Below, in pieces: positions 7,951-17,283 of a DNA stretch of 64,000 nt (within the stretch, counting starts at the first letter, position 1; every line of letters starts with the position of its first letter). The translations under genes were made by a program, and so were the position numbers. The DNA is taken from NCBI RefSeq assembly GCF_008931805.1, contig NZ_CP044399.1, positions 1,984,001 to 2,048,000 of the forward strand, given 5' to 3'. A model generated the notes under the pieces. The model was not told the DNA's origin. It did no database searches and was given only the letters and a program-made list of their open reading frames with translations. The stretch is from Moritella marina ATCC 15381 (GTDB lineage: Bacteria > Pseudomonadota > Gammaproteobacteria > Enterobacterales > Moritellaceae).

Positions 7951-9297
7951 ATGCAATTAGAAAGGAAATTGAAGAGCATCACTCGACTAGGAGTTGTTAT
8001 CGTGATGGTTACCTGTTTCTCTGCATTCAACGTTATTGTCCATGCCAAGCCTTCAGCAAAAGTTAAATCAACCCTAAATCGTGCAGAAACGCCGAATAAG
8101 GTGACAGAAAAATTAATCCTGCCGTATTTATTTTCTACAGACTCAATGGGGTTAAATATAGGCGTCGGTGGTATGGTCAGCGGTTATTATCAAGATCAAA
8201 TGACCATAGGTGGTGCGGCATTTGGTGGTGACGTAAGTTATGGCGTTGGCGCCGGTGTTTGGGATTATCGCTTACCAAAAACAGACCGCTTATACTTTAG
8301 CATATTAGGCATGCTGGGGTACTATCCTGATCAACGAGCTTATGCCAGCCCCAGAGATATCTACACTCCGATTAGCGATCCATTAGCTGGCAGTAATGAT
8401 TCATCGAACGACAATTATATAGAAGCTAATGGGTCGTCAAATTGGTGGGAAATGAAATTAGAGTTTTCATTGCCCATCGGCGCGACCCGAAATCAGGGGA
8501 TGGTTAACTATGAAACTAGCCGTGGTTTATTAACCTCTGAGCCAACTGGCGGTGAATCATGGAATCCATTAGACACCGGTGCATCAGTATTAATTCTAAG
8601 GCAGTTTAATCGCTACCAAAGCTTCGAAACTGGACCAGATGCGATTGATGGCACTATCCATGCTTTTGAACTGGGGTTATTATACAACAATACTGACTTT
8701 GCAATTAATCCCTCAACTGGCAGTAGCCAATATATTGCCATAACCCACGATCCTGCTTGGCTCGATTCCGATCGTCGATGGACATTCATTGATCTCGAAA
8801 TGAGTAAATATGTCTCGCTTGGACAATCTGAAGGTGCATCACAACGTATTATCGCAATGAATTTTTGGACTGGTTATTCACCGTCTTGGCAGCTTGAGTA
8901 TGATAATGCCGGTGGTCAACAAGTGACTAATTCAGCACCGTATAATGAAGGCGCTACATTAGGCGGCTTCTATCGTATGCGTGGTTATGACCAAAATAGA
9001 TTTCATGATAAAGCGGCTATTTATGGTAGCCTAGAATATCGTTATACCTTTAAACATAACCCAATTGCAGATATACGCTGGTTGAAATTCTTACGCCTTG
9101 ATTGGTTTCAGTTAGTCGGCTTTGCTGAAGCTGGACAAGTAGCGGATGCTTATACCAGCGACGCATTATTTGCGGATATAAAAACTGATGTAGGTGTTTC
9201 TTTACGCTCCTTAATGGCAGGTATGGTGATCAGAGCAGATATTGCCGTTTCCGATGAAAGCACTAACCTATGGTTGATGGTAGACCATCCTTTCTAA
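7951..9297 (+). CDS. Omp85-like surface antigen, divergent paralogue C
   Basis: A 448-residue protein with a signal peptide (to about residue 33, VIVHA). A barrel follows, containing an Omp85 L6-type motif FYRMRGYDQNRF near residue 346, and the protein ends LMVDHPF with a terminal Phe. There is no POTRA-like N-terminal region: the barrel follows a linker of about 25 residues. It lacks the helical CX4C domain of A1 and A2 and is clearly more distant. It sits 60 bp behind B1 and closes the first transcription unit; the second unit starts after a 330 bp gap. Confidence 0.75.
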   Translation: MQLERKLKSITRLGVVIVMVTCFSAFNVIVHAKPSAKVKSTLNRAETPNKVTEKLILPYLFSTDSMGLNIGVGGMVSGYYQDQMTIGGAAFGGDVSYGVGAGVWDYRLPKTDRLYFSILGMLGYYPDQRAYASPRDIYTPISDPLAGSNDSSNDNYIEANGSSNWWEMKLEFSLPIGATRNQGMVNYETSRGLLTSEPTGGESWNPLDTGASVLILRQFNRYQSFETGPDAIDGTIHAFELGLLYNNTDFAINPSTGSSQYIAITHDPAWLDSDRRWTFIDLEMSKYVSLGQSEGASQRIIAMNFWTGYSPSWQLEYDNAGGQQVTNSAPYNEGATLGGFYRMRGYDQNRFHDKAAIYGSLEYRYTFKHNPIADIRWLKFLRLDWFQLVGFAEAGQVADAYTSDALFADIKTDVGVSLRSLMAGMVIRADIAVSDESTNLWLMVDHPF

Positions 9298-9626
9298 ATC
9301 AACGATGAAATATACTTAACAGCAACAAACAGTATCACTTCATCACACGATGACACCTCGCGCAGTATGATTTAGCTTCCGAAAACATCACAAAATAATA
9401 CCTACATAGTAAAACATAACAAATCTAGTTGTTCATTATTGAATGCTTTCAGCACCTTGAATTAACCTAAGTGCACACCTAGAATACCCCCTCTTTAGAA
9501 TCCGGATAAATAAAACGGGCTCCTCTCTATCATAATAAGTGCCTCAATTAGCGGGCACTTTCACGTATTTTTCACAACTTTAAATTTACAATCACGCCGC
9601 TTATAAATACCATTTTTGGAGATCTC
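9298..9626 (+). other. Spacer with leader of OMP module copy 2
   Basis: About 330 bp without a gene. It contains the promoter at 9457-9485 and a roughly 130 nt leader. The leader ends in the ribosome site GGAG (9618-9621) used by A2. No clear terminator of the first unit was found, so read-through from gene C into A2 is possible. Confidence 0.5.
9457..9485 (+). promoter_or_regulatory. Sigma70-type promoter of OMP module copy 2
   Basis: TTGAAT (9457-9462), a 17 bp spacer, then TAGAAT (9480-9485), followed by a C-rich stretch and CCCTCTTT. It matches the promoter of copy 1 in spacing, in the exact -10 hexamer and in the downstream word, although the rest of the leader differs. Confidence 0.65.
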
Positions 9627-10937
9627 TTGATTAAACGATTTTACGTACCTTTACTTGCTTTCACTCCGTTAATCGTAAATGCAGATCCACTCACCGAGTA
9701 TCAGTATTTACCTACAGATGTAACAGAGATGCATTTCTTTTCGACAGACACGCAAGCACAACAACGCACTGAAGAATACAATACTGCGATTGATGCACTT
9801 GATGCTGCCCTGGATGACTGTGAAGCAGAAGTATGTGAAACGTTAAGTCAACGACAAGCTGATCTTGAATATGCAATTGATGATCACCAAGAAAAAAACG
9901 GGTCATCAATCACGTCCTGGTTAGGTGGCCCAGCTTATACCCCTGAAACAGGTTTTATGGTTGCTGCTGGTGGACTGTTTTCATTTAGTAGTAACCGCGA
10001 AGAGCAAGCTCTACAACGCTCAAGCGTGTCTTTATTTGCCGTTGCTACACAAGGTGACGCTGGCTTTGGTTATGGTCTTCGTTCCAAACAGAATTTGTTT
10101 TTTGATAACAATGATATTCGTTTCGCGGGCGTATTAAACTTTAGCGATAACGCAGAGCATTACTGGGGGATTGGTTATGACAAGGGCAAAGCCCAAGATG
10201 CGTCAGACGATACCTTGTTACGCAATACTGCACTCACTTATGATGCCAACTTGTCTTTTAAAAATGACTATGGCTTCTATTTTGGTCCTGCTTTACGCCT
10301 GAAATACTACCAAGCTGACGAAGATGAGATCCCACTTACCGCCAGTCTAGACGATAACTTTAACGAATTTAAAGACAAACCTTTATCTATCGGCTTAGGC
10401 GTAACGGTAAATTACGATACGCGAGACGTGACAGTTAACGCGTGGGAAGGCCAATACCTCAATTTTGAATATATTAACTATGGTTCGGTGATCGGTAGCG
10501 ACAATGACTATCAAAAAGTATTACTCGATTATCGTTATTACCATAGCTTTAACCCCGGCCGTGTTGTTGCTATTTACAATGCCATGCAATGGAGTAATGG
10601 CGATGTCCCTTTCTATGACATGCCAACGTTAGGCGGTAGCTTTTCATTGCGTGGTTTATATGCAGGCCGCTTTAGAGACAATAATGCTATTGAGCACACG
10701 GTTGAATACCGTCACACTTTCTTGCGCGATAACGGCAATTTATCTGCCCACGGTATGACTGTTTGGGGTGGTATAGGTTCGGTTGCAGGTGACGACACTG
10801 ATTTATATGAAAACCTTTTATATAGCTACGGTGTTGGTTATCGCTATGAATTACAGCCACGTATGAATGTGCGTATCGATTTTGGTTTTAGTGCGGATGA
10901 CAGTGGGTTATTTCTGACATTCACAGAAGCTTTTTAA
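9627..10937 (+). CDS. POTRA-less Omp85/D15-like outer-membrane barrel, copy A2
   Basis: A 436-residue protein starting at TTG 9627, 5 nt after GGAG (9618-9621). It has signal peptide IKRFYVPLLAFTPLIVNA, a helical N-domain with a CX4C pair (CEAEVC) and a barrel with motif LRGLYAGRFRD. It ends LTFTEAF. It is strikingly similar to A1 along its whole length, most of all in the C-terminal barrel, while codons differ at many synonymous sites. This points to an old but protein-conserved duplication rather than a recent copy. Omp85 proteins normally have periplasmic POTRA domains for secretion or assembly; these do not. The role is unknown. Confidence 0.8.
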   Translation: MIKRFYVPLLAFTPLIVNADPLTEYQYLPTDVTEMHFFSTDTQAQQRTEEYNTAIDALDAALDDCEAEVCETLSQRQADLEYAIDDHQEKNGSSITSWLGGPAYTPETGFMVAAGGLFSFSSNREEQALQRSSVSLFAVATQGDAGFGYGLRSKQNLFFDNNDIRFAGVLNFSDNAEHYWGIGYDKGKAQDASDDTLLRNTALTYDANLSFKNDYGFYFGPALRLKYYQADEDEIPLTASLDDNFNEFKDKPLSIGLGVTVNYDTRDVTVNAWEGQYLNFEYINYGSVIGSDNDYQKVLLDYRYYHSFNPGRVVAIYNAMQWSNGDVPFYDMPTLGGSFSLRGLYAGRFRDNNAIEHTVEYRHTFLRDNGNLSAHGMTVWGGIGSVAGDDTDLYENLLYSYGVGYRYELQPRMNVRIDFGFSADDSGLFLTFTEAF

Positions 10938-10978
10938 ACACTACTTTACAAATTTATATTTTGGACTCTTGCAATACC

Positions 10979-12043
10979 ATGAAATTAAAAACATTTTCTC
11001 TATTAACAACCTTAACTACCCCGCTTGCTTTTGCAAACGATGCTGGCCAGTTAGATCAACAATCAGCAGCTATCACATTAACGTCAGAAACATCTGCTGC
11101 TATTGATTCAAATAATAATACGCCGTCATTCCCTGAATCATTTAAGCCTCAAGGCGAAGCGGTATTAGGATTACAATCGCTTGAGTCTCAAGAGATCGCG
11201 ATCCAAGAAGAGCACTGGAGTGGTTTACCTTTCTTAGGCAAGAAAGCCCGTGAAATGGGTTATCAACTCCCTATCCCACTGGGTTTTAATGTTTTTTATA
11301 ACAAGCAAGAGGTGGGTTATACCGCACAAGATGCATTTAAGCTTGGTTTAAAAGGACAAATAATCAAACCAGCTAAACTTCCAAAGCTACCCGATAAAGT
11401 TATTAATATAGATAAAAATATAGAAATTCCTGCAGATCTAATTTCAATTACAGGCGAAGATGAAAGTGTACAGTTAAAAGTAGATGCTTGGATCTTACCG
11501 TTTTGGAATATTTACGGATTATTGGGTTACACCAAAGGTAATAAAGATATAGCCATGGATTTATCATCAATTGGTATATCTCAACCGCTTGTATTACCGA
11601 TTGAATACGAAGCTTATAATGTCGGTATTGGCCAAGTACTAGCAGGCCAAGTTGAAGTTATTCCTGGTATGCACCCATTCATTTTTACTGCTGTAACAGC
11701 ATTTACCAATTCATGGACAACAACCACAGATAGCACGATTCAGACTTATATTGGTTCATTCCGCGCTGGCCAACGTTACGCTGTACCGGGTGGGCAATTA
11801 GCAGTATTACTTGGTTATAACTATCAATTAATAAACCAAAATATCACCGGTTCTTACTCGTTTGACTTACCTGATGGTTATCTTGATGTTGACTATGATG
11901 TTGCGCTTAAGAGCCAAGAAACCAGTAACATGTCTGTGAGTATGGTTTACGACTTTGGTCCAAAACAAGAATGGAATATGTTTTTAGAATATGGTTTCCT
12001 AAACTGGAACCAAGTGATCTTCTCTATAGGTCGCCGTTTCTAA
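10979..12043 (+). CDS. Outer-membrane beta-barrel-like protein, copy B2
   Basis: A 354-residue exported protein with signal MKLKTFSLLTTLTTPLAFA. The start is the ATG at 10979; a TTG 18 bp upstream is in frame but unsupported. It has the same architecture as B1: a linker of about 90 residues, a KVDAWILPFWNIYGLLG segment near residue 170, amphipathic strands, and C-terminus IGRRF. It is more diverged from B1 than A2 is from A1. It lies 41 bp after A2 and is followed by a strong terminator, so A2-B2 form one unit. The function is unknown. Confidence 0.7.
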   Translation: MKLKTFSLLTTLTTPLAFANDAGQLDQQSAAITLTSETSAAIDSNNNTPSFPESFKPQGEAVLGLQSLESQEIAIQEEHWSGLPFLGKKAREMGYQLPIPLGFNVFYNKQEVGYTAQDAFKLGLKGQIIKPAKLPKLPDKVINIDKNIEIPADLISITGEDESVQLKVDAWILPFWNIYGLLGYTKGNKDIAMDLSSIGISQPLVLPIEYEAYNVGIGQVLAGQVEVIPGMHPFIFTAVTAFTNSWTTTTDSTIQTYIGSFRAGQRYAVPGGQLAVLLGYNYQLINQNITGSYSFDLPDGYLDVDYDVALKSQETSNMSVSMVYDFGPKQEWNMFLEYGFLNWNQVIFSIGRRF

Positions 12044-12099
12044 TATCGACTCATTAGTAAAAACCAAACACTACAGTTAAAGATTAATCTATAGATAAT

Positions 12100-12156
12100 A
12101 AAAAGCCGCTGTTACTCTACTGTTATTTTAATTTCAGCAAGTAACAGCGGCTTTTT
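12100..12156. terminator. Bidirectional terminator after OMP cluster and trhO
   Basis: A perfect 17 bp stem, AAAAAGCCGCTGTTACT (12100-12116) pairing with AGTAACAGCGGCTTTTT (12140-12156), with a 23 nt loop. Its A/T ends give U-runs on both strands. It serves B2 on the plus strand and trhO on the minus strand. Confidence 0.9.
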
Positions 12157-12189
12157 AGTCTTAGCTAAACACTCAAATAAGTTTAAACC

Positions 12190-13194
12190 TTATTTTGAAT
12201 TCTGCTCAGCTTTCTTCTTCGCTTTTTCAACACGACGTTCATCAATGATGTGTTTAATCTCACCACCGATATGTGACTCGCCACGCTTTTCTGCTAATTC
12301 CATCTGACGTTCACGTTCAGCAAAACGGCTACGTTGCTCATCAGTTACCTGATCATGACAACGGTGGCAGCTTAGGCCTTTCACGTAATGTTCACTTTGT
12401 AATTCGTCTTGTGTTAACGGGTAACGACAAGCGAAACACTGATCACATTCGCCTTGCTCTAAGTCGTGATTCACAGAAACACGGCCGTCGAATACAAAGC
12501 ACTCGCCTTCCCACATGGTTTCTTCTTTTGGCACATCTTCAAGATACTTAAGAATACCGCCTTCTAAGTGATATACTTCGTCAAAACCTTGCTCTTTTAA
12601 ATAAGCAGTCGATTTTTCACAACGAATACCACCCGTACAATACATAGCAACTTTCTTGTGCTTTTCTTTATCTAAGTTGTTTTTCACATACTCAGGAAAC
12701 TCACGGAACGTTGCAGTATTCGGGTTAACTGCGTTTTGGAATGTCCCGATTTCAATTTCATAATCGTTACGGGTATCAATTAAGATCACTTCCGGATCTG
12801 AAATAAGTGCATTCCAATCTTTCGGTTGCACATAAGTACCCACAACTTGGTTAGGATCGATTCCTTCAACACCCATGGTTACGATTTCTTTTTTCAACTT
12901 AACCTTAGTACGCAAGAACGGGTTCTCATCGTTATAAGATTGTTTGAAAGAGATTTCGCCCAGACTTGGGTCTTGAGATAAAAAGCTTAATACAGCATCA
13001 ATACCTGCTTGTGGCCCAGCAATAGTACCGTTGATACCCTCAGCCGCTAATAACAGCGTACCGCGAACATCTTGGCTTTCCATTTTTGCTAATAAAGGCG
13101 CGCGTAACGCTTCAAAGTTTTCTAAACGTACGAATTTGTATAATGCACAAACTGTAATTTGAGCGGTATTATTGGTCGTAATTGGTGCTGACAT
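12190..13194 (-). CDS. trhO: tRNA uridine(34) hydroxylase, rhodanese family
   Basis: A 334-residue protein of the YceA/TrhO family. An N-terminal ferredoxin-like domain contains EGINGTIAG near residue 52. A rhodanese domain follows, with the active loop [11 protein letters not shown] (Cys near 186), and then a cysteine-rich C-terminal segment ([12 protein letters not shown]). TrhO uses O2 to convert U34 to 5-hydroxyuridine in certain tRNAs. The start MSAP at 13194 is preferred over an ATG five codons earlier because GGGGA lies about 8 nt before it. About 100 bp upstream is a perfect FNR-type palindrome, so oxygen-dependent control is likely. Confidence 0.93.
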   Translation of the reverse strand: MSAPITTNNTAQITVCALYKFVRLENFEALRAPLLAKMESQDVRGTLLLAAEGINGTIAGPQAGIDAVLSFLSQDPSLGEISFKQSYNDENPFLRTKVKLKKEIVTMGVEGIDPNQVVGTYVQPKDWNALISDPEVILIDTRNDYEIEIGTFQNAVNPNTATFREFPEYVKNNLDKEKHKKVAMYCTGGIRCEKSTAYLKEQGFDEVYHLEGGILKYLEDVPKEETMWEGECFVFDGRVSVNHDLEQGECDQCFACRYPLTQDELQSEHYVKGLSCHRCHDQVTDEQRSRFAERERQMELAEKRGESHIGGEIKHIIDERRVEKAKKKAEQNSK

Positions 13195-13694
13195 TTGGTA
13201 ATTCCCCATTGAGCTAACTGGAACGTAAATCCAGAGCTGTAGATTAAGGCGGCGATGGTAACAGAAATGCGATATCTCGACCAGTAAAATTGATCTAGAT
13301 CAATCAAGCCTAATCTCTACGCCTCCAAATCACACCAGTTAATAGTATATTCTAATCATGTCATTACGATGATAATAAAATTAACATGTCATATTAACGA
13401 TACCGAAAACATAATAATAACCACACAATTTACCTTACAGAATTTAACCCTGCCTTAACCCTGCTTACAAACACACCTATTTATACCTTCACATGTAACC
13501 TTCAAACGAAACTTACACATTCGCTTACGTATTTGCACTAGTGATAAAACACGTAAGTAGGTGATAAATCGAACAAACGGAACCTTTATTTGAGCATTTA
13601 GACTTTCGAATGGTGATAATTGTATGCATGTCACATTTCGTTTATATAATCTCCCTTATTATCTCGCCATCATTTAGTTGCAAAAAGGTTAAAA
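13195..13694. other. Divergent intergenic region between trhO and the GDPD gene
   Basis: About 500 bp. It contains the FNR-type palindrome (13290-13303). A 7 bp inverted repeat, CTTACGT/ACGTAAG, lies at 13524-13530 and 13551-13557. A TATAAT-like hexamer near 13655 could serve the GDPD gene. No open frame or RNA gene was identified. Confidence 0.5.
13290..13303. promoter_or_regulatory. FNR-type binding site upstream of trhO
   Basis: TTGATCTAGATCAA is a perfect match to the FNR consensus TTGAT-N4-ATCAA and a full 14 bp palindrome. Its centre lies about 102 bp from the trhO ATG. An identical 14-mer stands about 96 bp before the U32 gene (37919-37932). Confidence 0.7.
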
Positions 13695-14444
13695 ATGAAA
13701 AGATTGATTGCTCATCGTGGAATGTCATCACTGGCACCAGAAAACACATTAGCCGCATTTTCTTTATGTAAAGAACATAATATCCAATGGTTCGAATGTG
13801 ACGTCGATATTTTAAAAGACGGTACGATCATTGTTTCTCATGACGATACACTAGATCGCTGTACTGATAAGAGTGGTCAATTATGTAAAATCAGTCACGA
13901 CGATATCGCTAATATCGATGCTGGTAGCTGGTTTGCAGATGAATTCATTGGTGAAAAACTACCGACCCTGCAAGAGCTGATTGCCCTAGCCAATAAGCTT
14001 GAACTAAATATGAATATCGAAATTAAATCATGCGCAGCAAGTGCTGCACTCAGCTATGTTCTGATTGATAACCTCATTGCCGGTTTAAAAGAACTGAACC
14101 CAGAACGTGAACTCATCGTATCAAGCTTCAATCACCTTGCACTAACCGAATTTAAACGTCGTAGCCCTGAAACTCAAGTTGCTTGCTTATTTGAAAGCCA
14201 CACCTTGTGGGACGATTGGAACTCTATCTTAGATTGGTGTAATGCAGATTATATCCACCCGGAAGACAAAGGGTTAACACAAGAAATGGTACACAAATTT
14301 AAAGCCGCTGGTTTTAAAGTTAACGTATGGACAGTCAACGATCTTGCCCGTGCAAATCAACTATTCAACTGGGGTGTTGACGGTATTTGTACCGATATCG
14401 CCCATAAATTCCCATCAAAATACAAAACACTAGGTAACAAATAA
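13695..14444 (+). CDS. ugpQ: Glycerophosphodiester phosphodiesterase, cytoplasmic (UgpQ-like)
   Basis: A 249-residue protein without signal peptide. It carries the GDPD signature AHRGMSSLAPENTLAAF at residues 6-22, then ECDVDILKDG and SHDDTLDRCT, which hold the metal-binding and catalytic His/Glu/Asp residues. A later NIEIKS and the C-terminal VNVWTVND and GVDGICTD segments are also canonical. It hydrolyses glycerophosphodiesters to sn-glycerol-3-phosphate and an alcohol. The stop overlaps the start of the following MFS gene by one base, so they are translationally coupled and probably work on the same substrate. AAAGG precedes the ATG. Confidence 0.9.
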   Translation: MKRLIAHRGMSSLAPENTLAAFSLCKEHNIQWFECDVDILKDGTIIVSHDDTLDRCTDKSGQLCKISHDDIANIDAGSWFADEFIGEKLPTLQELIALANKLELNMNIEIKSCAASAALSYVLIDNLIAGLKELNPERELIVSSFNHLALTEFKRRSPETQVACLFESHTLWDDWNSILDWCNADYIHPEDKGLTQEMVHKFKAAGFKVNVWTVNDLARANQLFNWGVDGICTDIAHKFPSKYKTLGNK

Positions 14445-15739
14445 TGAGCTTATTAGGCAAAATTGGCTTCGACTCGAAAACCCGCTTTTACGGTTTTTTG
14501 TCTGTCGTGCTATCAGGACAAATCATTTACTCTGCTTTTGAAGCATTTAAAGGTACGTTTTATAACTTACTGCTTGAAGTATTAAACATCGATAATACGC
14601 AAATGGGCGTATTGTTTACCTTAATTGGTTCTGCGATGTTCTTCTACATTCCAGCAGGTTGGGTAAACAACCGTTTCTCTGTGCGTTCGATTCTAATGAC
14701 CAGTATGTTCATTCGTTTTTTGAGCATGATGGCCATCATTATCTTCCAACCAGAATTTACCTACTTGATCGTCATTGCCGGACTTTGGGGTCTAATCGAC
14801 GCGATCTTCTGGCCTGCAGTTGTTAACGGCGTAAACTTAATGTCAGGCGATAACAACAAAGGCATGGCATTTGGTTTGTTAGAATCTATCCGTCGCGCGA
14901 CAGAAATGAGCATGAACGCAATAATCGTTGGTATCATGGCGCTAGTCAGTGGTTCAATCTTAATTTTCCAAGGCGCTATCGTATTCTATACGCTACTTAT
15001 CCTACCAATGATCTTCTGTGTATGGAAATTCGTACCAGACAATCAATTAGAAGTTAAAGCAGGCGAAAGTAAAAACAAAGCGGCATTACAAGGTTTATTC
15101 TACGTATTAAAAATGCCAACAGTATGGTTAGCAGCACTGACGTCGCTAACAGTTTACTGGACTTACATTACACTTATCTACACAGTGCCTTACTTACAAG
15201 CAGTATTTGGTTTAACCACGGCTGAAGCGGCTATCTTCGGTATCATTAACACCGGTGCGATGGGTGTTGTTGCTGGTCTTGTAGCGGGTTCGATTGCTGA
15301 CTTTGTATTTAAGTCATCAATTAAAATGATGCTGTGTGCGCTAGGTCTTACTGTTGTTTGCTTAGGTATTACCATTTTACTGCCTAAATCTGCAGAAATG
15401 TTGGTGATGAACATGATCCTACTTATGTGTTTCTCGTTTAGTATCTTCCTAGCAAAAGGCATTATCTTAGCGCCGATTGCTGAAGCAGGCGTGCCGAAAG
15501 AATTCAGTGGCGCAGCCATGAGTGTTGGTTCATTCGCAGCTTATGCATCGGTATTTTGGGCTTACGCACTAAACGGTTGGATCATTGATACTTACCCAGC
15601 TGTTGAAGCTTACCAAATGATCTTTGGTATTGGACTAAGTGTGTCTGCATTTGGTATGTTCACTGCAATTTGCCTGCTGCTATTAAAGCGCAAACAAGGT
15701 GATGGCGATATCTCTGCTGAAGACGCTACGTTAACTTAA
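14444..15739 (+). CDS. MFS transporter coupled to the GDPD gene
   Basis: A 431-residue protein with about 12 transmembrane helices and a major facilitator plan. A helix 4-5 region reads LWGLIDAIFWPAVVNG, and a charged central loop follows around residues 200-215. Its start overlaps the GDPD stop codon (TAATG), which strongly suggests a linked function such as uptake of a glycerophosphodiester or export of its product. The substrate is inferred, not seen. A good terminator follows directly. Confidence 0.85.
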   Translation: MSLLGKIGFDSKTRFYGFLSVVLSGQIIYSAFEAFKGTFYNLLLEVLNIDNTQMGVLFTLIGSAMFFYIPAGWVNNRFSVRSILMTSMFIRFLSMMAIIIFQPEFTYLIVIAGLWGLIDAIFWPAVVNGVNLMSGDNNKGMAFGLLESIRRATEMSMNAIIVGIMALVSGSILIFQGAIVFYTLLILPMIFCVWKFVPDNQLEVKAGESKNKAALQGLFYVLKMPTVWLAALTSLTVYWTYITLIYTVPYLQAVFGLTTAEAAIFGIINTGAMGVVAGLVAGSIADFVFKSSIKMMLCALGLTVVCLGITILLPKSAEMLVMNMILLMCFSFSIFLAKGIILAPIAEAGVPKEFSGAAMSVGSFAAYASVFWAYALNGWIIDTYPAVEAYQMIFGIGLSVSAFGMFTAICLLLLKRKQGDGDISAEDATLT

Positions 15740-15756
15740 TATTTGCACCTAAAAAT

Positions 15757-15786
15757 AAAATAGCCGCAGCAATTGCGGCTATTTTT
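15757..15786 (+). terminator. Rho-independent terminator after the GDPD-MFS operon
   Basis: Stem AAAATAGCCGCA (15757-15768) with TGCGGCTATTTT (15774-15785), a five-base loop, and a T-run at the end. It closes the GDPD-MFS operon. Confidence 0.9.
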
Positions 15787-15853
15787 AAAGCGCTGTACAC
15801 TTAATTATTAAAATACGCTTAATTATTAAAACCACAAGCAGCGGCCAGACAAT

Positions 15854-16201
15854 ATGATATTCAATCATTTCAGAACCTTATTCATCTTTATTACTGCTTT
15901 AACACTTACCTCTTGTAGCTTATTCGATATCCAGCCACTCGATGACACAACCAACGTCATTAAGATTTATGATGCATACGCACACCTAGAACAATGTACA
16001 TTCGTTGATGAGTTAGTCGGCTCTGAAGGGACTTGGTACAACTATCTATTTATTTCTAACAAAGACCTCACGCTTGGCAGTATTCATGATTTAAAAAATC
16101 AAGCCAATGCTATGGGTGCTAACGCTATTCACATTCAATATAACTTGAGCTTTAATACATCAGTGACTTTTTTCGCTCAAGCTTATGACTGTCCACAATA
16201 G
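15854..16201 (+). CDS. DUF4156 lipoprotein
   Basis: A 115-residue lipoprotein. The signal peptide ends in lipobox LTSC, with the lipidated Cys near residue 22. The mature part contains EQCTFVDELVGSEGTWYNY and DLKNQANAMGANAIHI, which fit the DUF4156 family (E. coli YjeI-like). The function is unknown; the conserved ANAIHI segment recalls small outer-membrane lipoproteins of the BON/YbjQ-like type. It converges on the next gene with a 12 bp gap. Confidence 0.8.
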   Translation: MIFNHFRTLFIFITALTLTSCSLFDIQPLDDTTNVIKIYDAYAHLEQCTFVDELVGSEGTWYNYLFISNKDLTLGSIHDLKNQANAMGANAIHIQYNLSFNTSVTFFAQAYDCPQ

Positions 16202-16213
16202 CCGAGATTATCA

Positions 16214-17191
16214 TTAATGTCCGTAATAACTGATTAAGCTAAAGATAATACCAACCTCTGTTTTAAAGTCATTAGCTTGATTAAACTCAGTAAATGGTTC
16301 TACTTCATAGTACATCCAGGACTTATACATGAGGTTTCGATAACGAATCGAAATGAAGTAATTTTCATTGGGAATATCTTCTGCATCATTGCTTTTACTG
16401 TATTGCACACCACTGACAAGTAGCTGATTCTTGCCGGTAGGTTTGATATGATAAAAACCTATCTTGCGTCTGGTATTTGCTTCCGTCTGCAACTTTTGCC
16501 AACTGGCGGATAAAGACAAATAACTGCTTTCCAACGGATAAGCAGCAGCCGTTTTGATACTTGGCTCCCAGCCGTCTTCTATAAAATAAGTTAAACGAGG
16601 CTGCAAACTAAAATCAACATGCCGAACCTGCCAATTAAACTGTATTTCACTCCTTAGATATACCTGACTTCGACTAAAGCCAACTCTATTTTTAACCTGT
16701 CTTTCTTGACCAAACCGCTTAATATATTGAAATGCAAAATTGATCCCCTCTTGCTCGTTATCAATATCTTTCGATTCATAATCTAATAATAGTTCATCTT
16801 CATCATTATTATCAATAACCAAAGCAAACCTTTCATCCCACTTTGGTAAATGCAAAGAAACTTTAAAATTAGCATCGACATCGCCTAAATCTGCGGTGCG
16901 GGGTAACCAAGATAATTGTAAATAGCCATTAGCTGAGCCTTTGTCCCCGTTACTGTCATCACTACCAATATCATCAACCCAAGCAGCGGTATCTTGCATC
17001 ATGGTATTAAGCTGGCTTTGTAGCACATCAACCGTGGGTACATTTTCTTTTTCCGAGACGAGTTCTTCTGCCGAGACGGGTTCTTTTACCGAGACTACTT
17101 CTCCTGTCGGGAGTATATCTTCTGCCGTTATCTCTTCTGATAAAACAGCGAAAGAACTTGATAAACAGATACAGGCGATAATTACCTTCAT
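16214..17191 (-). CDS. Exported envelope protein of unknown family
   Basis: A 325-residue protein with a signal peptide (MKVIIACICLSSSFAVLS). The start at 17191 (ATG) is preferred over a GTG four codons earlier. Residues about 20-50 form an imperfect acidic repeat (EPVSAEELVSEKE and relatives, visible as repeated words in the DNA at 17040-17110). From about residue 95 there are many short amphipathic strands with aromatic ends, typical of an outer-membrane barrel, but the C-terminus is SYYGH rather than a terminal Phe. I do not recognise a named family. Confidence 0.6.
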   Translation of the reverse strand: MKVIIACICLSSSFAVLSEEITAEDILPTGEVVSVKEPVSAEELVSEKENVPTVDVLQSQLNTMMQDTAAWVDDIGSDDSNGDKGSANGYLQLSWLPRTADLGDVDANFKVSLHLPKWDERFALVIDNNDEDELLLDYESKDIDNEQEGINFAFQYIKRFGQERQVKNRVGFSRSQVYLRSEIQFNWQVRHVDFSLQPRLTYFIEDGWEPSIKTAAAYPLESSYLSLSASWQKLQTEANTRRKIGFYHIKPTGKNQLLVSGVQYSKSNDAEDIPNENYFISIRYRNLMYKSWMYYEVEPFTEFNQANDFKTEVGIIFSLISYYGH

Positions 17192-17283
17192 GCGCAATAA
17201 CACTCTACAAACAAGACATTGTTAAGAGGAACTAAGTAAAGTGTATAAACATTAATGTGATCCCGCCATAATAAAATCGATGA

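Noticed and set aside
5348-12043. Assignment of the barrel genes as BamA or TamA
   Set aside because: No POTRA domains are present and the genes are duplicated in an accessory-like cluster, so housekeeping BamA/TamA is excluded.
13600-13680. A Pho-box-like pattern before the glycerophosphodiesterase gene
   Set aside because: The words around TGTATGCATGTCACAT do not give two CTGTCAT-type repeats spaced by four bases. A PhoB site cannot be supported.
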